Assembly (NCBI RefSeq): GCF_964355755.1
Contig: NC_092672.1
Coordinates: forward strand, 23,496,501 to 23,560,500
DNA length: 64,000 nt
Origin: Antedon mediterranea
Taxonomy: Eukaryota > Echinodermata > Crinoidea > Comatulida > Antedonidae
Direction: 5' to 3'
The notes under the pieces are model-generated. The model was not told the DNA's origin and ran no database searches. It saw only the letters and a list, made by a program, of their open reading frames with translations. The position numbers were made by a program, and so were the translations under genes. This document shows, piece by piece, positions 1-15,000 of this stretch; the stretch's first letter is position 1; the number at the start of each line of letters is the position of its first letter.

Positions 1-3000
1 AATTGAATTCCTTCAATCTTGCAACTTCAAGTTCATCCAACTAAATGAAAAATAACGGAATATAATAAATATACAATGATGCAGATTCTTACTTACTTTT
101 TAACACTAACAAGCTAAAAACTAAAAGCTAAAAGTATTATAATTTGGTGCTACAACTTTTTCATAATGTTATAAGATAGGAATTTTACTGATTTTCAATG
201 ACTTACACACATTTAACTGGGTAACAATTTTTTAATAAAATGGTATTTTTTAAATTGTGTCAAATTGATTGTTCTTTTCTTTTTTATATTTATATACTTT
301 TTTTAAAAAGAAAAATGTCTCAATTTTACATAATTATTTAGTCAATTTTGGTGAATTTCCTATCTTATACTACAAAAATATTCCTGTAGCACTACTTTTA
401 AAAATAAAGGTTTATTTTACGACACTCATTCAGCTCTACTGCAAAGGTTTATATTATACAGATATTGCCTGCTTAGAGGTGAAATATAAAAATTGACATC
501 CCCGAGGGAACGATATTTTTCTCGAGGAACTATATTACATCTGTTATATTAAAATATGTGGCAAAGTGTAAGTAGACTTGGCTGGGTCGGCAAGCCTAGT
601 TCACCTTACCTTGGCGAAAAATGACCGTATAAAGTCAAATAATTGATGATTCCTTTGCCATAAAATATTCACTTAAACTAATTAAAATTTAATTTATTCT
701 ACTGCAAATATAAAATAATTAAAGTATTATTAAACTACTATTAAGTACCTGTCCCTCTCTTAGGAATATCTTTGTTTTTCCCAACAAAAAGCATTTCATT
801 TTATTTTCTTTGTCTGCTTCAGCTAAAACCAGATTCGTAATAACAGCACATTTACTTTTTGTATCCAAATCTTTTACATCTTCTGAGTTTGACCTTATTA
901 ATAATTCATACCTCTTAAGAAAATCACTGTACAGCATTCTATAAGAAAATTTTCATTATCGTTGAGAATCAAGTAAAACAAACAACACACTGGCAAGTAT
1001 GTTAGTAGGTGTTTAACATGTACAGTATGCACAGGGATATATATAGTATATATTATAAACATCACAGGCACAGAATAAATTCAATACCGCCCTGAAATTT
1101 AATTAATTAATTTGAAACGATAAAGATGAGGAAATCTGTGAGAATGAGAAAAGGTTGCCCCCACTGAGATTCAAACCCAGAACCTTCTGCTTGATATGCA
1201 GATATCCTAACCATTAGACCACTGGGGCTTTTCATGGTATTGTTCAAACTAGATTGGATAGCAATAGCACTCTTGGTGTCGTACGGCGAAACAGCACTAG
1301 TTCCTCAGTTGTACGCACTCGCACTAGAGATCAAATTGTAAGTCTTAGAGCAAGCTATTTGATTGGTAATAGTAAAAAATACAATAAAAATACAAATTAC
1401 GACGCACCGACGATTTTGGTTTTTGCTTAATTATTCAATATCGAAAATTTTTAGCCAGCGTATCAAACAAAAACAAATAGCTGTAAAGCTGACCTGGTAG
1501 GGAAGCATTGTACCGATCTGAATTGTTTCAAGTGAACTTAACTAACAAGGGTATCAACCAGTCATAGATTAGATAGGTGCATTATTAGTATAAAAAGAAC
1601 ACAAAACAATAGCTGTAAGCTGACCTGGTAGGGAAGCCTGTTGCACTAATCTCAATTGTTTCAAGTTAACTTAACTAACCAGGGTATCAACCAGTCATAG
1701 ATGGGTGCATTGTTAGTATAAAAAGAACACAAAACAATAGCTGTAAGCTGACCTGGTAGGGAAGCCTGTTGCACTAATCTCAATTGTTTCAAGAACACCG
1801 CAAGCACGTAGTTGATTTATAACATGAAGATTATCAAAGCTGTCTGGTTGACACTCAAGACTTGGTTTGATACAGCGGATGTAGTGAGGTGTTGTTTCAT
1901 GTAAAGTAGCCATAAGACTGTCCAATGAATTCTAAGATATAAGATACAATTGTTAGATTGTTACCCCAAAGATTACATGTAAAAACTAAATGGTATCAAC
2001 CAAAATAAGTATAAGTAAATACAAAATGGATTGAGGAAATATGTCTGATAATCAAAAAAAAATATCTTGCATATATTATAAGTTACATTTTCAACAGAAG
2101 TAAAAAATAAATTAGGAAGCAATAATTTGAGTGATCTTGCAGATGTTTATTTGATTTATTTCAGCATCATAAAAAACAATTTACAGATAAATTATAATTA
2201 ATATAATGTACAGGAAACAAAATATTGAAGCATCAACAATATACAAAAACAGGGATGATGAGGATAACCCATAAAAGGTCATGAGGTAATTCAATATTGA
2301 ATATCGAAACGTGGCAGGCTGAAGGCGCTTGACCTTTGACAAGATCGCCTAAATTTTTAATATATTAACTTTACAATACTTAGTGTTGTATATTCTGGTA
2401 CAGCCGCTCCATAATCTCTTTGCTTTTTTTCCTTATATCTATATTTTTTAATTTATACTAACAAATATCTTTTTATTAATATAATAATAATAATATATCA
2501 AAAATTTATTAAATAATATTCATCGCATAATATGCAATCTACGATAATTTAATTAATTGATATAACAAATAGGCCTATATTAAATACATAACATCATTGG
2601 AATAAAAAGAACAAATCACATATCTACACATAATCATAACATTGTATACTCTATCTCTAACAATTTATTCAATCTTCTATCAACTAAAGCCGAAGTATAG
2701 TCGTTATCTCGGGACCGTTCTATGGCCACCACCAGGTAGGCTTACTTCATTAAGGCTTCTATGAATGGATGTACTGGTTGGGAGCAGGAACGCTAGTAGA
2801 CCAAACCCAGTACCGTTTTGATTACGATCAATCGGGAAATTACCTCATGACCCATAAAGTCCTTGGATAAAGAAAGCAAAAACAACAACAAAGCAAAAAA
2901 CCTATCTAAATTCTAAAGCATGAAGGTATTTTTTTAATTGATATTCCATACTAAATTCATCAAGATTCTAAATTAAGTTTTGAATGAGTTTCAACTTTCA

Positions 3001-6000
3001 TGATTCTGTACCTTAAATTTTGATACCACTGTAGTAGTCTTTTTGCCTTTTGTTTTACTTGGACTCTGAAAGAAATCTATATATAAATTTACGTAAGGGC
3101 AAAATTCGGTAAATCGCGCCTTACTTCTAGAATTTTTACTCGATGGTATGTAAAGTTGGTTCGTACTTTCGGTACTGATTTTAACCACCTGATGTAACCC
3201 TGTTTACTAATTAAATTAAGTTAGATAATTAGTTATTGACGATTAAAACGAATTTAGGTTCAACAATTTGCCCCAAATAGGGGTGTTTTCCGATCGTGGT
3301 ATACACTGTCTATGGATGTCCATCTTGAAAAATACCCGCCACAAAAATGCGAGGAGGCTTCGCATTTTCCTATCTCCTCCTACGATAATTGTTTTTAATA
3401 GCTGAAAACCGATTGAACAGTTGAGTACAGCATCATAATGTTGAAGACAGGCCGATTTTCTTTAAAAAATACTATTTTGATACATTTAATATACGTTTTT
3501 ACAAATGTATTGATTTGTGATGAATGGAACATTCCAAATTATTTGGTTTCACCATACAGGTATAGATTTAGATTTATGGGCCCCCTTGGAGAATAACCAT
3601 AAATAGTATTGCAATGCTGTACAATACTGTTAAGGTATTAACCACTTTTGATCGCAATTTGAATCGCAAATTTCTTACTGTGAGTGTTGGTACTGTTAGA
3701 TGTAATATAAAAATATATACAAATAAACTTTATTACTGTGAGTGTGGGTAGGCCCTACTGTTAGATTATAAACATATAATATACAAATAAATAAACGTTA
3801 TTACTGACAGTTGCTTCTCAACGTTTGTATTAATTAATAATTTAAAAATATATAAACGTCGTAGTGGTGTATCGTTACATGTACTTTACTATTTCAATCG
3901 ACTATGACAGTGAGAGTTTTAACAAAGTACCGTATTAAATCGTAAATGTTTTACTGTATTTAGTGGTATATTATTTATAGGCCTATAAAACATTAAAAAC
4001 AATATTTCGTTACTGAGTGGATAAGAATATATTTTAAAATGTTTCCTCTTTGTACCTATCTTCTTCCCCCATCCCTCAACCCTTAATGTTACATACAAAA
4101 CACAAATTGGGTTTGTTTAAATGAGTCCAAATAAAAAAATTTGACTCATTTTGTTTCTCTCTCGGAAGTAATTCCCAGGGTGCTAATTTTGGTTGACTAC
4201 ATAAATCATTGTGTATATTTATTCGTTTCTGTAAACGACAATGTATTATAGTCGGGATATGACCGGTTGGGCCGCCGACAAGTTGAGCCGCCGGTAATTT
4301 CTATGAAACGCCCAGTGCGTCTTTTACGACATTTCGCGTAGTGATAGAGGGGTGTCCTAGTACATAAGTTCATGGTCTTTAGGTTTATTGTGTCATGAAA
4401 ATAAATAATAATTACATACTACAATTTTGTTGGTTTGAACAGCCATAACAACACAGCAAAGGAAAGTAGTCATATTTAATAATTTAATTGTTTTTAATCT
4501 TTCAAATCTTTCAAATTCTTTCAAGTGCAGTGCACTCCATAATATTTTTCTCGCGTAAAATCATGTTGTCTCTCAGGACTAAGAGTATTGATACTCTTCG
4601 AATGAGGTTAAATAATAATTATTTTTTATCTACTATCTTTTAATATCATATTTTATTGAATTTTACAATGTTAATAAAAAAAATATTTTACTAAAAAACG
4701 GTGATTTTATCCAATTATTTTACCGAAAAATGGAGTAGGCATAGTTCATACAACTGCCGCCTAAGGGGGCAACATGTTTACGTCATTTTTGGCTAAAAAC
4801 GATCATTTTCGGTCATGTTTTAGGCCTTATATTTTGGAATCTACAAGTCAGATATTCATAATTATTTCTCTTTAATTATAATATTTAATAATATATACTA
4901 AAAACCGTGATATATGAACTTTGGAATATATATCGTTATATCTAATAATTAATATAAATAGAACTTCTATTAAATAGAAACGAGCACCGGCGAAAGTAAG
5001 CATTTGGCGTTTCATAGAAAATAACGTTTTTCTGGCGGCGGCTCAACTTGTCGGCGGCTCAACTTGGCCTAATCCTTATAGTCCTGCGGTATACGTACAT
5101 TTGAAATCTCCATTTTTTTCTCGCTGGAAATACTGTGTATTCGAGAACCATCTGTGGACACGACCTAGATGGTACGCGAGCGAAGCGAGCGTGCCATCTA
5201 GTTCATAAAATTAACATATTTTAGGTTAAACAGAACTATTGACATAACTGACAAGATGCAAAGGCATTATAAATATCACATATTTATTCGGCATTGTTCT
5301 TTGTTTAAAAGTTTCAGTGTTAGTATGGTGTTACTACAGTGTTAGTATGGTGTTACTACAGTGTTAGTATGGTGTTACTACAGTGTTAGTATGGTGTTAC
5401 TACAGTGTTAGTATGGTGTTACTACAGTGTTAGTATGTTGTTACTACAGTGTTAGTATGATGTTACTACATTGTTAGTATGGTGTTACTACATTGTTAGT
5501 ATGGTGTTACTACAGTGTTAGTATGGTGTTACTACAGTGTTAGTATGGTGTTACTACAGTGTTAGTATGGTGTTACTACATTGTTAGTATGGTGTTACTA
5601 CATTGTTAGTATGGTGTTACTACATTGTTAGTATGGTGTTACTACATTGTTAGTATGGTGTTACTACAGTGTTAGTTTGATGTTAGTATGGTGTTACTAC
5701 ATTGTTAGTTTGATGTTAGTATGGTGTTACTACATTGTTAGTTTGATGTTAGTATGGTGTTAGTATAGTGTTACTATGGTGTTTAAAAACAAATGATAAG
5801 ATCAATCACCTGTAAACTGGTAACATTAGCATCAACTAATTGTTGCAGAAACTTCTTGCTGCTAATTTTAAGCAAATCTACAAGTTCTGCTGGAATACCA
5901 TCCTAAAAACATCAAATGATACACAATAGATTAATTAGTAAATGAACATTCACCTGTGTACACTGCACATCAAATCTAATGAGCAAATATAATGTAATAG

Positions 6001-9000
6001 CAATATAAGGTTTCCATTCGAAGTAAATATTATAGGGATACTCGGAAAACAAGCCATGGTAATAGGGCAGGAGGGCAAGTTGGTAAATTGATTGTTCGTT
6101 AACTTGATGAAATTGTAATATTGGAGAGCATATGTGGTTAAATAGGTTGAAACAATGGAATGAATAAATTCTAGGTAATCTAGCATTTTTGTATTTGAGG
6201 ATCATATAGAATGCGTTCACGGTTATACGCTTAACACGCTGCATTGTGTATTGTTCTCACGCAGATAGGCTCAACACAGGCATATAGCACTGTGTACTGC
6301 GTAGGGCATATCTGATTGGTCGATTGAAAGCCGCTATTTTGTTGGTTCCCTCTCCATGGAGAATCACCTTTTGAACTGCGATAACTTTGTAGTTTGACAT
6401 CTAGCCTTCGGCTATATAATATCATTGTATTAAACAAATATAAACTATTTGACTGTTGACCATTGTTTTTATTAATGACAGGCTAACCTTTAATTTGTTC
6501 CTAGACACATGTTGTATTCTAAAGTTGATAGTTAAATTGTCCGGTCCTTCCTCCTTGATCTCACAACAAATTTTGAATAAATGAGCTAAAATAGTTTAGC
6601 AAAAGCAAAAGCTTTTCCAACTTAAATTGTGTATCCTCTTCTTACATAGGTGATAGAGCATTACCTATAACTACAAACAGCCATTGATACATTTTCCTGT
6701 GGTATTTATTTTCAATTATAAGATTATGAGAAATAAGTTTAAACGAAGCAGATGCACTATTCCATAATTGTAATGCTTTGAGAAACTATTTATGAACTTC
6801 TAACCCCCTTTTTTTGAATGTGAATATACTGTAAAACTGCCTTTCAGTTTTAAGTATATTACCTTATTCTTTTCAATTAGACCATCCACTTGGTACGTAA
6901 CTTTCTCTGCATAGTGATGCACAACAAAAGCTGGTGATGTCACTGATATGTGTGCACGAGATAAGCTTGCACTGATGATGGTGTCATGAAGAAACTCACA
7001 AAATGAACTTGGATCTGAATGTCTGTTTAACTTGCATTGCTATAAACAAGATAAACTTGCAATTAGTTCATAGAAAGTAAATGACATAATAACATGATTG
7101 TGATCCTTCACCACTAAGCACAACAACTTGTAGATTGCAACCAGTTGTGGTGCTACTGTACTTTTGCACCTAACTCACTGGGCAAAAGGTCACCCACCAT
7201 CACTGATGTGCAGTAGGTGAATATTTTTAAATTGGGGTTAAGCTTGAGGTGCAAAAGTACATCAGAACCAGGTTTTCTAGTGTAAACTAGGCTCAAAAGT
7301 CCATTGTTTATCTTCTTACAAACGACAGTTTATTTTTATTGAAAGACAAACTATGGTTTGTAAGACAAACTATGCCTGTATGGTAAAAACCACTGTTTCT
7401 CAAAATGTCAAATTCAAAATACGAAGGAGTTATTATTTTACGACGTACTGTACTACGATTGAGAAAGGCAAATTCTCAATACATCTTGTTTTACAGCAGT
7501 TTATCTTTCAATAAAAAGACAAACAACAGAATACAGGCCTTTTCCAACCATAATTGGCGAAAAACTATGACAATTTTTTTGTATTTTGCTGTGGAATAGC
7601 AACACTTACTTGAGTCATAAGTGCAAATATACTGATGTTGCCTTCAATAACATCAAGACATGTTTTATTGTCAGTAAAGTCTTCAAATTTCCATGGAATT
7701 CCCTCAGATTGACAGTCATCCTAAAATAATATAAACATGGCTGTTTAATCAGCAGTATAATTATGTTTATAAAGGTTCATCATTATCACTGTTAGAGAAA
7801 AAAAGTGAATGATAATTCTCATCAACTTTAATTATTATTGTTATCTTAATTATTTTATATTATATTATAATTATACTAGTATTTTGATATTTTTTTTACA
7901 AGATTCGTTTGATATAAACTAAAAGAAGTGCCATATTATTTTTCTTCATTTTTTTTTTAAATAAAAGAACTGTTGTTATTATCACTCTAATAAAACACCG
8001 TAGCACCAACTGTATATTAGCATACTCTATATATAGAAAATAAGTTTGTTGGAATACCTGTTCTGCTTTGAGGAAGTTGTGCACAAAATGTTGCTGAAGC
8101 TTCTCATTTGCATAATTTATGCATAATTGCTCCAAACTGTTAAATGAAAAACTTTCAAATCCGTAGACATCCAGTAGACCAATGTAAGACTGCCAACTCC
8201 TGGCCATGGTACAGCCATTGATGAATCCAACGAGCCAATCAAAAACTCTGAAACGTTAAACCATAATTTAGTCACAGTCTTCAAAGCTAGTTTTTTTTTT
8301 TGGTAAAACCAAAGTGGGGTTGAAAACGTTTGCATGTAAACATTTTCTTCTGTTACATACTAACTACATGACAAAGAAAGAAATTAGGTAGAAAGAAGTC
8401 GGGCCATGACAGCAAGAGAGATTAGGCAGAATAAAAATTAAATTAAATTGACTAAGTATTAGAGTTTGCATGTATGTATGTTTATTTTGTTTTTGTGAAT
8501 GTTTAAAGGTGTATGTACGATTTGCTGTGTGCAATCCGCCTCAGTGCAGCCCAGCATGCATATGGGGAAGCAAATAAAAGTTATTGGATTTGTACAACAT
8601 CTTCTTTGGGTTTGTTTTGAATGTATAACAGGTCAGTAAATAAGCAAATACTGCACAACAAGAATCATTTTCAAAAGAGTAAGTAGGTTTCTTTCACTAC
8701 AAACAAATATAGCTTTAATGTTTGTAAAATACCTGGCATAGAGTAACTTTGCAAGACAATCTCTCCTTGTATGACATTCATCTTTTATGCAAGGTTTCAT
8801 AAAGACACTCTTTCTACGCTTGTGAGATGCAGTGATTTGTCGGAATGCTAGACATCTAGTTAAGGCATCAACATCAAGACCAAGTAACTGTGCAGCAGCA
8901 TTAACAGAGGTGTCAACTCCTGATGAAGCAACATAAATAGTACAACAATATGATATATTGAATAATTAGTAAATTAGAAAATCTTTCTTTGGCTGAAATA

Positions 9001-12000
9001 TTTTATCAACATTTTTTGAAGATGGAGAAAAATATTAATAAGATTGTTTAAGATTTTAAAATGACATAATTATTAACGATATTTTTTTAGATATTTTGTG
9101 ACCAACCTACAATAATATTAAGGTATTCCTTATGTCCGTTTTTAGTTATTTCTCATATATTATATTATGGTAGAAATAAAAACAAATTAAAAAATAGTAA
9201 AAAGATGTATAAACTGTTGATAGAATATTATGAATCATAAATAAACGCCAATTTACTTTAGATTAAAAATTCTAATAAAATAAAAAAGAATGAACAAACA
9301 GTATTTTAAATATAATCTATTAAAACTTAAAGGTCGCAACTACTTTAAGCTAAACTATAAATACTGTATGCAATCTTAAAGGTTGCAACTACTTTAAGCT
9401 AAACTATAAATACTGTATGCAATCTTAAAGGTTGCAACTACTTTAAGCTAAACTATAAATACTGTATGCAATCTTAAAGGTCGCAACTACTTTAAGCTAA
9501 ACTATAAATACTGTATGCAATCTTAAAGGTTGCAACTACTTTAAGCTAAACTATAAATACTGTATGCAATCTTAAAGGTCGCAACTACTTTAAGCTAAAC
9601 TATAAATACTGTATGCAATCTTAAAGGTTGCAACTACTTTAAGCTAAACTATAAATACTGTATGCAATCTTTTTATTGGTATAATACAGAAAATAATTAA
9701 ACAGCATATTAAACCTTTATATCATTTACCTTGTTTTTCAGAATCAATTTCACATGGTCCAGTAACATCATCACTAATAAACTCTACATTTCCAAGATGA
9801 AGTATACCACTTAAAACCTACAAATAAACACATTTTCAAATTCAATTCAATAATTCAAAAAATAGAATTATAACATTACTATTAGATTTATGTATAAAAA
9901 ACATCAAAGTCTATTATCACTAATTTATATACTACCATATGGTTTTCATTACCATAAATTTGTAAAAGTTGTTTTGAATCAATATACTATCATAATTGTA
10001 AAAACTAGGTAAAAGTTCACTGATGTTTACTGTCCACATGTGCTGGATTAGTTCAACCAAGGCATCTAAACACATTGCTTTGGTTCAGTTAGTTCACTGA
10101 TGTTTACTGTCCACATGTGCTGGATTAGTTCAACCAAGGCATCTAAACACATGCTTTGGTTCAGTTAGTTCACTGATGTTTACTGTCCACATGTGCTGGA
10201 TTAGTTCAACCAAGGCATCTAAACACATTGCTTTGGTTCAGTTAGTTCACTAATGTTTACTGTCCACATGTGCTGGATTAGTTCAACCAAGGCATCTAAA
10301 CACATTGCTTTGGTTCAGTTAGTTCACTGATGTTTACTATCCACATGTGCTGGATTAGTTCAACCAAGGCATCTAAACACATTGCTTTGGTTCAGTTAGT
10401 TCACTAATGTTTACTGTCCACATGTGCTGGATTAGTTCAACCAAGGCATCTAAACACATTGCTTTGGTTCAGTTAGTTCACTGATGTTTACTGTCCACAT
10501 GTGCTGGATTAGTTCAACCAAGGCATCTAAACACATTGCTTTGGTTCAGTTAGTTCACTGATGTTTACTGTCCACATGTGCTGGATTAGTTCAACCAAGG
10601 CATCTAAACACATTGCTTTGGTTCAGTTAGTTCACTGATGTTTACTGTGCACATGTGCTGGATTAGTTCAACCAAGGCATCTAAACACATTGCTTTGGTT
10701 CAGTTAGTTCACTGATGTTTACTGTCCACATGTGCTGGATTAGTTCAACCAAGGCATCTAAACACATTGCTTTGGTTCAGTTAGTTCACTGATGTTTACT
10801 GTCCACATGTGCTGGATTAGTTCAACCAAGGCATCTAAACACATTGCTTTGGTTCAGAATAGTTCACTGATGTTTATAATTCTTGTTGCTTTGACCTGCT
10901 AAGTCCAACATTAGACATTGCTTACTAACTAATTAAGTAAAAGTTTCTTACTTTAAATAATTCTTGTTGCTGTGACCTGCTAAGTCCAACATTACACATT
11001 GCTTGCTTTGTAACTATAAAATTTTGTTTATCCTTTTGATTACATGCATCTTCTGAACGGTTTAGTTTCACATAGTTTAAGTTGTCTGAACTCAATACAT
11101 TTGGTAGTAACCAGTTCCTCATTTCCCTTTTATTTGCGCCAAACAGCATCTATGATAATTTGAAAGAAGAAATGTTAATGAAATTATTAAAAAGACTAAT
11201 AATGAGAATAATATAAACTAATAATATATTTCATGCTTTGATAACATTAGTAGAGTGAATGCTTTCTTGCCCTATATTACAAAATATTACAAAGTGACAA
11301 TTTTGTTTCAAGATGTTTAATATCAGTACCAGAAAGATCCTTTTCATATCTGCCTATATTGATCTGCAGACTTATTACATGTTTTCATATTTACTCACGA
11401 ACCTTGTGAAATCACGGGAGAAGTATTGTCATTGTATAGTTGATGGTGTTATCATTAGTACAATCTCAAGTTTGTGAGAAAAAAAAAGTCACGCTTCGAT
11501 ACTTTCAAACAGGTGTACGGTCAGTTAAATACCAGGACAAAGCACAAATGCGCAGAACAAACACAAAAACAGGCCCCTGTGAATATCAGTAGAATTTTAA
11601 CAACCTGATTACAACCAAATGGTATATGTTTGCTATTAGCCTACTCACTTTAGAAACATGGCAACAGAAATAAATTGCAGGGTTTTCTCTAACCTGCAGA
11701 AAAAATGCAAAAGTATCACAGTTTCCAGCAGTTAAGTTAAACAGTTGGTTATCCGGTTTTAAAGACAAAAAAATGAACCTAAAAATACTAACTTGGTAAA
11801 AGATGTGAAAATTCCTGGCACCATCACATTGATAAACTACTCTAGTTTTCTCAAGAAGATATGTCTGAATAGAAGCACCAACAACATGATTTCCACTGAA
11901 AACAAAATTGTAAAGTTAAAATAAGAATTCCTCTTGTGTGTAATTTCATTCTTCCCTGCTATGACACACAAAATTGCATATGTAGAAACTCAAAATGCAT

Positions 12001-15000
12001 GGCCTGTATACAGTATGTTGGTTGAACATTGAAAAATAAAAATAATGTATGAAACTTACCGACTGAATTGTAGCTGAATGTACTTTCCAAAGCGGCTACT
12101 ATTGTGATTCCTGGTTGTGCTAGCATTGCCTAAGAAAATGAAATAATAGTTGTCTAACAGAGATGGAGTTGTATGGAGGTGTAGGGTACTGAGTGGCAAA
12201 AAATTATTACTGTATATATATATACTGGTGCAGATCATCAAATATTGCCATCAATTGCAATTAATTCTACTAGTCTTAATGATACCAAATCTGCCAAAAA
12301 TTAAATTTGAGCATAAAATCTCACCAAATTCATATTTAGAACATACTGTAAGTTCCCCACTGCTGATCAACAGTTTTAGCCTATATATTAGGAGTTTAAA
12401 GGATTTTGGCACCATGATTGAAGGTTAAAGATATGCTAGAATTACAAAATGTAAAATCAGTACACAAACTGCTTTAAATTATCATTTTAAATTTCATTTT
12501 ACATAAGGCGTTAATCAATTTTAGGTTAGGTGTAGCTTTATTTATTTATTTTTAAATCAGTATGATTGACTTTTATATTTCAGTTTTCTCAGGGAAGAGT
12601 TAAATTACAATTTAATTTAACTCTTCCATGGTTTTCTTGTAATTTTAATGGTACACTATCATTATGCTCATTTTTATTTGGTTCTCATCTCTTTATCGAC
12701 TGTTCTTATTCTATTTTTTCTTTATCTGTTGATGATAATGATGATGAATATAGAAAATTTGATATATTGATATGATTTAAAAATGCTGATTTTGTATATT
12801 TAACAAAAATAAAGGTCCAACTTCTAGCGATCTTTATTAGGACCATAACAGTACATAGATGTTTTTACATTTGAGAATGACATAGTGTATCTTACTGTAC
12901 TTTATTAAAGATAAACATAATAATTACCAAATGCTTCAAGAATAGGATTTGAGTCTAATATTCTACGTTCAATGCAATCTGCTGGTGATGGTGTAAAACA
13001 ACTATGAACAAAAAAGACAACAAGTTATCACAAATAAGTAACAAAACAGAGACAAATCTATAATTATGATGAAATAAAAACTGTAATTTTACATACATGA
13101 GAGTGTTTAATGATATTAATGTGTTTATTTTTATTACCCAGGGTTACATACTGCCACCATTGTCAGATATTTTAGTAAACATCTTGCATTCCATGTCTGT
13201 AATAAAACAATAATAAATAACAGAGAATAACAAACGTTTTTGTATTTTCACAAAAAATATTGACTAAACTGCATTTGTGAAAATGGGTTGCCAACATTCC
13301 CTCTTTGCACGTCTGGCAAGCATTTATGTGACATTCAATAAATGCTGATTTTGTAACAGTGTCCTTTGAAACAGTAAAAACAAATTATAGCACTCTCTAT
13401 TACTTGTCCATGCTTTTAGCCTCTCTATTTTTATTTACGTTTGGGCCTCTCCATTATTTCAAAATAAACAAGAAATGGTTTTAAAGGTAAAAAATTGACT
13501 CTGATTACATTGGTGAAAACAAACGTAAAACTGAAATTGTTGAATTACCTTTCCAGAACCACTTTCACCGCTGACAATTATTGACTGATTAATCTTGTCT
13601 AGTCTTCTAGTAAGATTACACAAAGCTGTTTCTGCAATTCCAAATACATGTGGTGGGTGTGCCTGAAAAAAAAATAAAATAAAAAGATGTATATTCCCCA
13701 AAAAACATGAAAATGAGGATTAATAAAATCAAGCCATTTTGCTGTTTTAAAAAAGTTATTCATTTTAAAGAAATAAAAACAAACAAATATAGTGTTTTTA
13801 CTTTAAAAAAAAACAAAATTAATGGTTAAACTTAACCAAATGTTAAAAAATTACAGTTTTTCAGGTAAATAATGTTTTTTTTTCCAATTTTTGGTCAAAG
13901 TGAATAACTACAGTATTATGTGACATAAAATAGCATATTCAGCAAAACAATTATCTTTTCAGAGGAGCTCTGCATATATCTCTAAGTTCTCACTTCTAAG
14001 TGCAACTGAGGACATATTAATATTTTTGCCCAATATTGAAGATAAAGTGAAGTCAAGATTTTAATAGTGATGTCCCAACATATAAATTTTCCTAAAAATC
14101 AATAGTATACTAGCGAATCATTGTTTACCTTTTGATCACTATGGTAACGATGAATCATATGAACATCAAAATGTCCAGTTTCTTTGAAAGGATTTAAAGT
14201 AACAAGGGTGTTGCCAGTCTGAGTGTGGTATCTACCAGCTAAGTAGCGCTCACGTAAACAGTTCAGCACTATGAACAGAAAAACTTAGGTTAAGTAACAA
14301 GTGTGTTGCCAGTTTGAGTGTGGTATCTACCAGCTAAGTACCGCTCATGTAAACAGTTCAGCACTATGAACAGAAAACATTAGAAGTAACAAGTGTGTTG
14401 CCAGTCTGAGTGTGGTATCTACCAGCTAAGTACCGCTCATGTAAACAGTTCAGCACTATGAACAGAAAACATTTTGTTAAGTAACAAGTGTGTTGCCAGT
14501 CTGAGTGTGGTATCTACCAGCTAAGTACCGCTCATGTAAACAGTTCAGCACTATGAACAGAAAACATTTTGTTAAGTAACAAGTGTGTTGCCAGTCTGAG
14601 TGTGGTATCTACCAGCTAAGTACCGCTCACATAAACAGTTCAGCACTATGAACAGAAAACATTAGAAGTAACAAGTGTGTTGCCAGTCTAAGTGTGGTAT
14701 CTACCAGCTAAGTACTGCTCAAGTGTGTTGCCAATATTTTGTCAAATTTTCTTCAAATTATTCGCTGTTCTACTCTAAAAATGTATTACTGAACTATAAA
14801 ATTTATTTTAAAGTGAGTATTTAATTTGGAAAAATTTGAAGGAAAATGTTGGATTCATCCAAATTGTGGTCTTTGATCTCTAATTAGAGGGCGGCAACAG
14901 CTAATGGTAGAAAATAGGTGATCATCTGGCTTTAAATTAGATTGAGCTTTTAATTAAAGGAGTCTTTAATAGAAGGAAGACCTGTATAGTACTAACAACC

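Noticed and set aside
11586-11768. Minus-strand open segment with an in-frame 33-nt difference between copies, considered as an extra myosin exon
   Set aside because: Exons 11793-11895 and 10952-11149 join directly in phase 0, as in vertebrate MYO19 (FYQ then the G-A-x-E/K region), and the segment shows no similarity to a myosin head.
12566-12775. Intronic open frame beginning near a GGAAGAGTTAAATTA hairpin, present in both copies
   Set aside because: Low-complexity AT-rich sequence, no family similarity; shared only because the introns are duplicated. The hairpin itself is a simple palindrome without further support.
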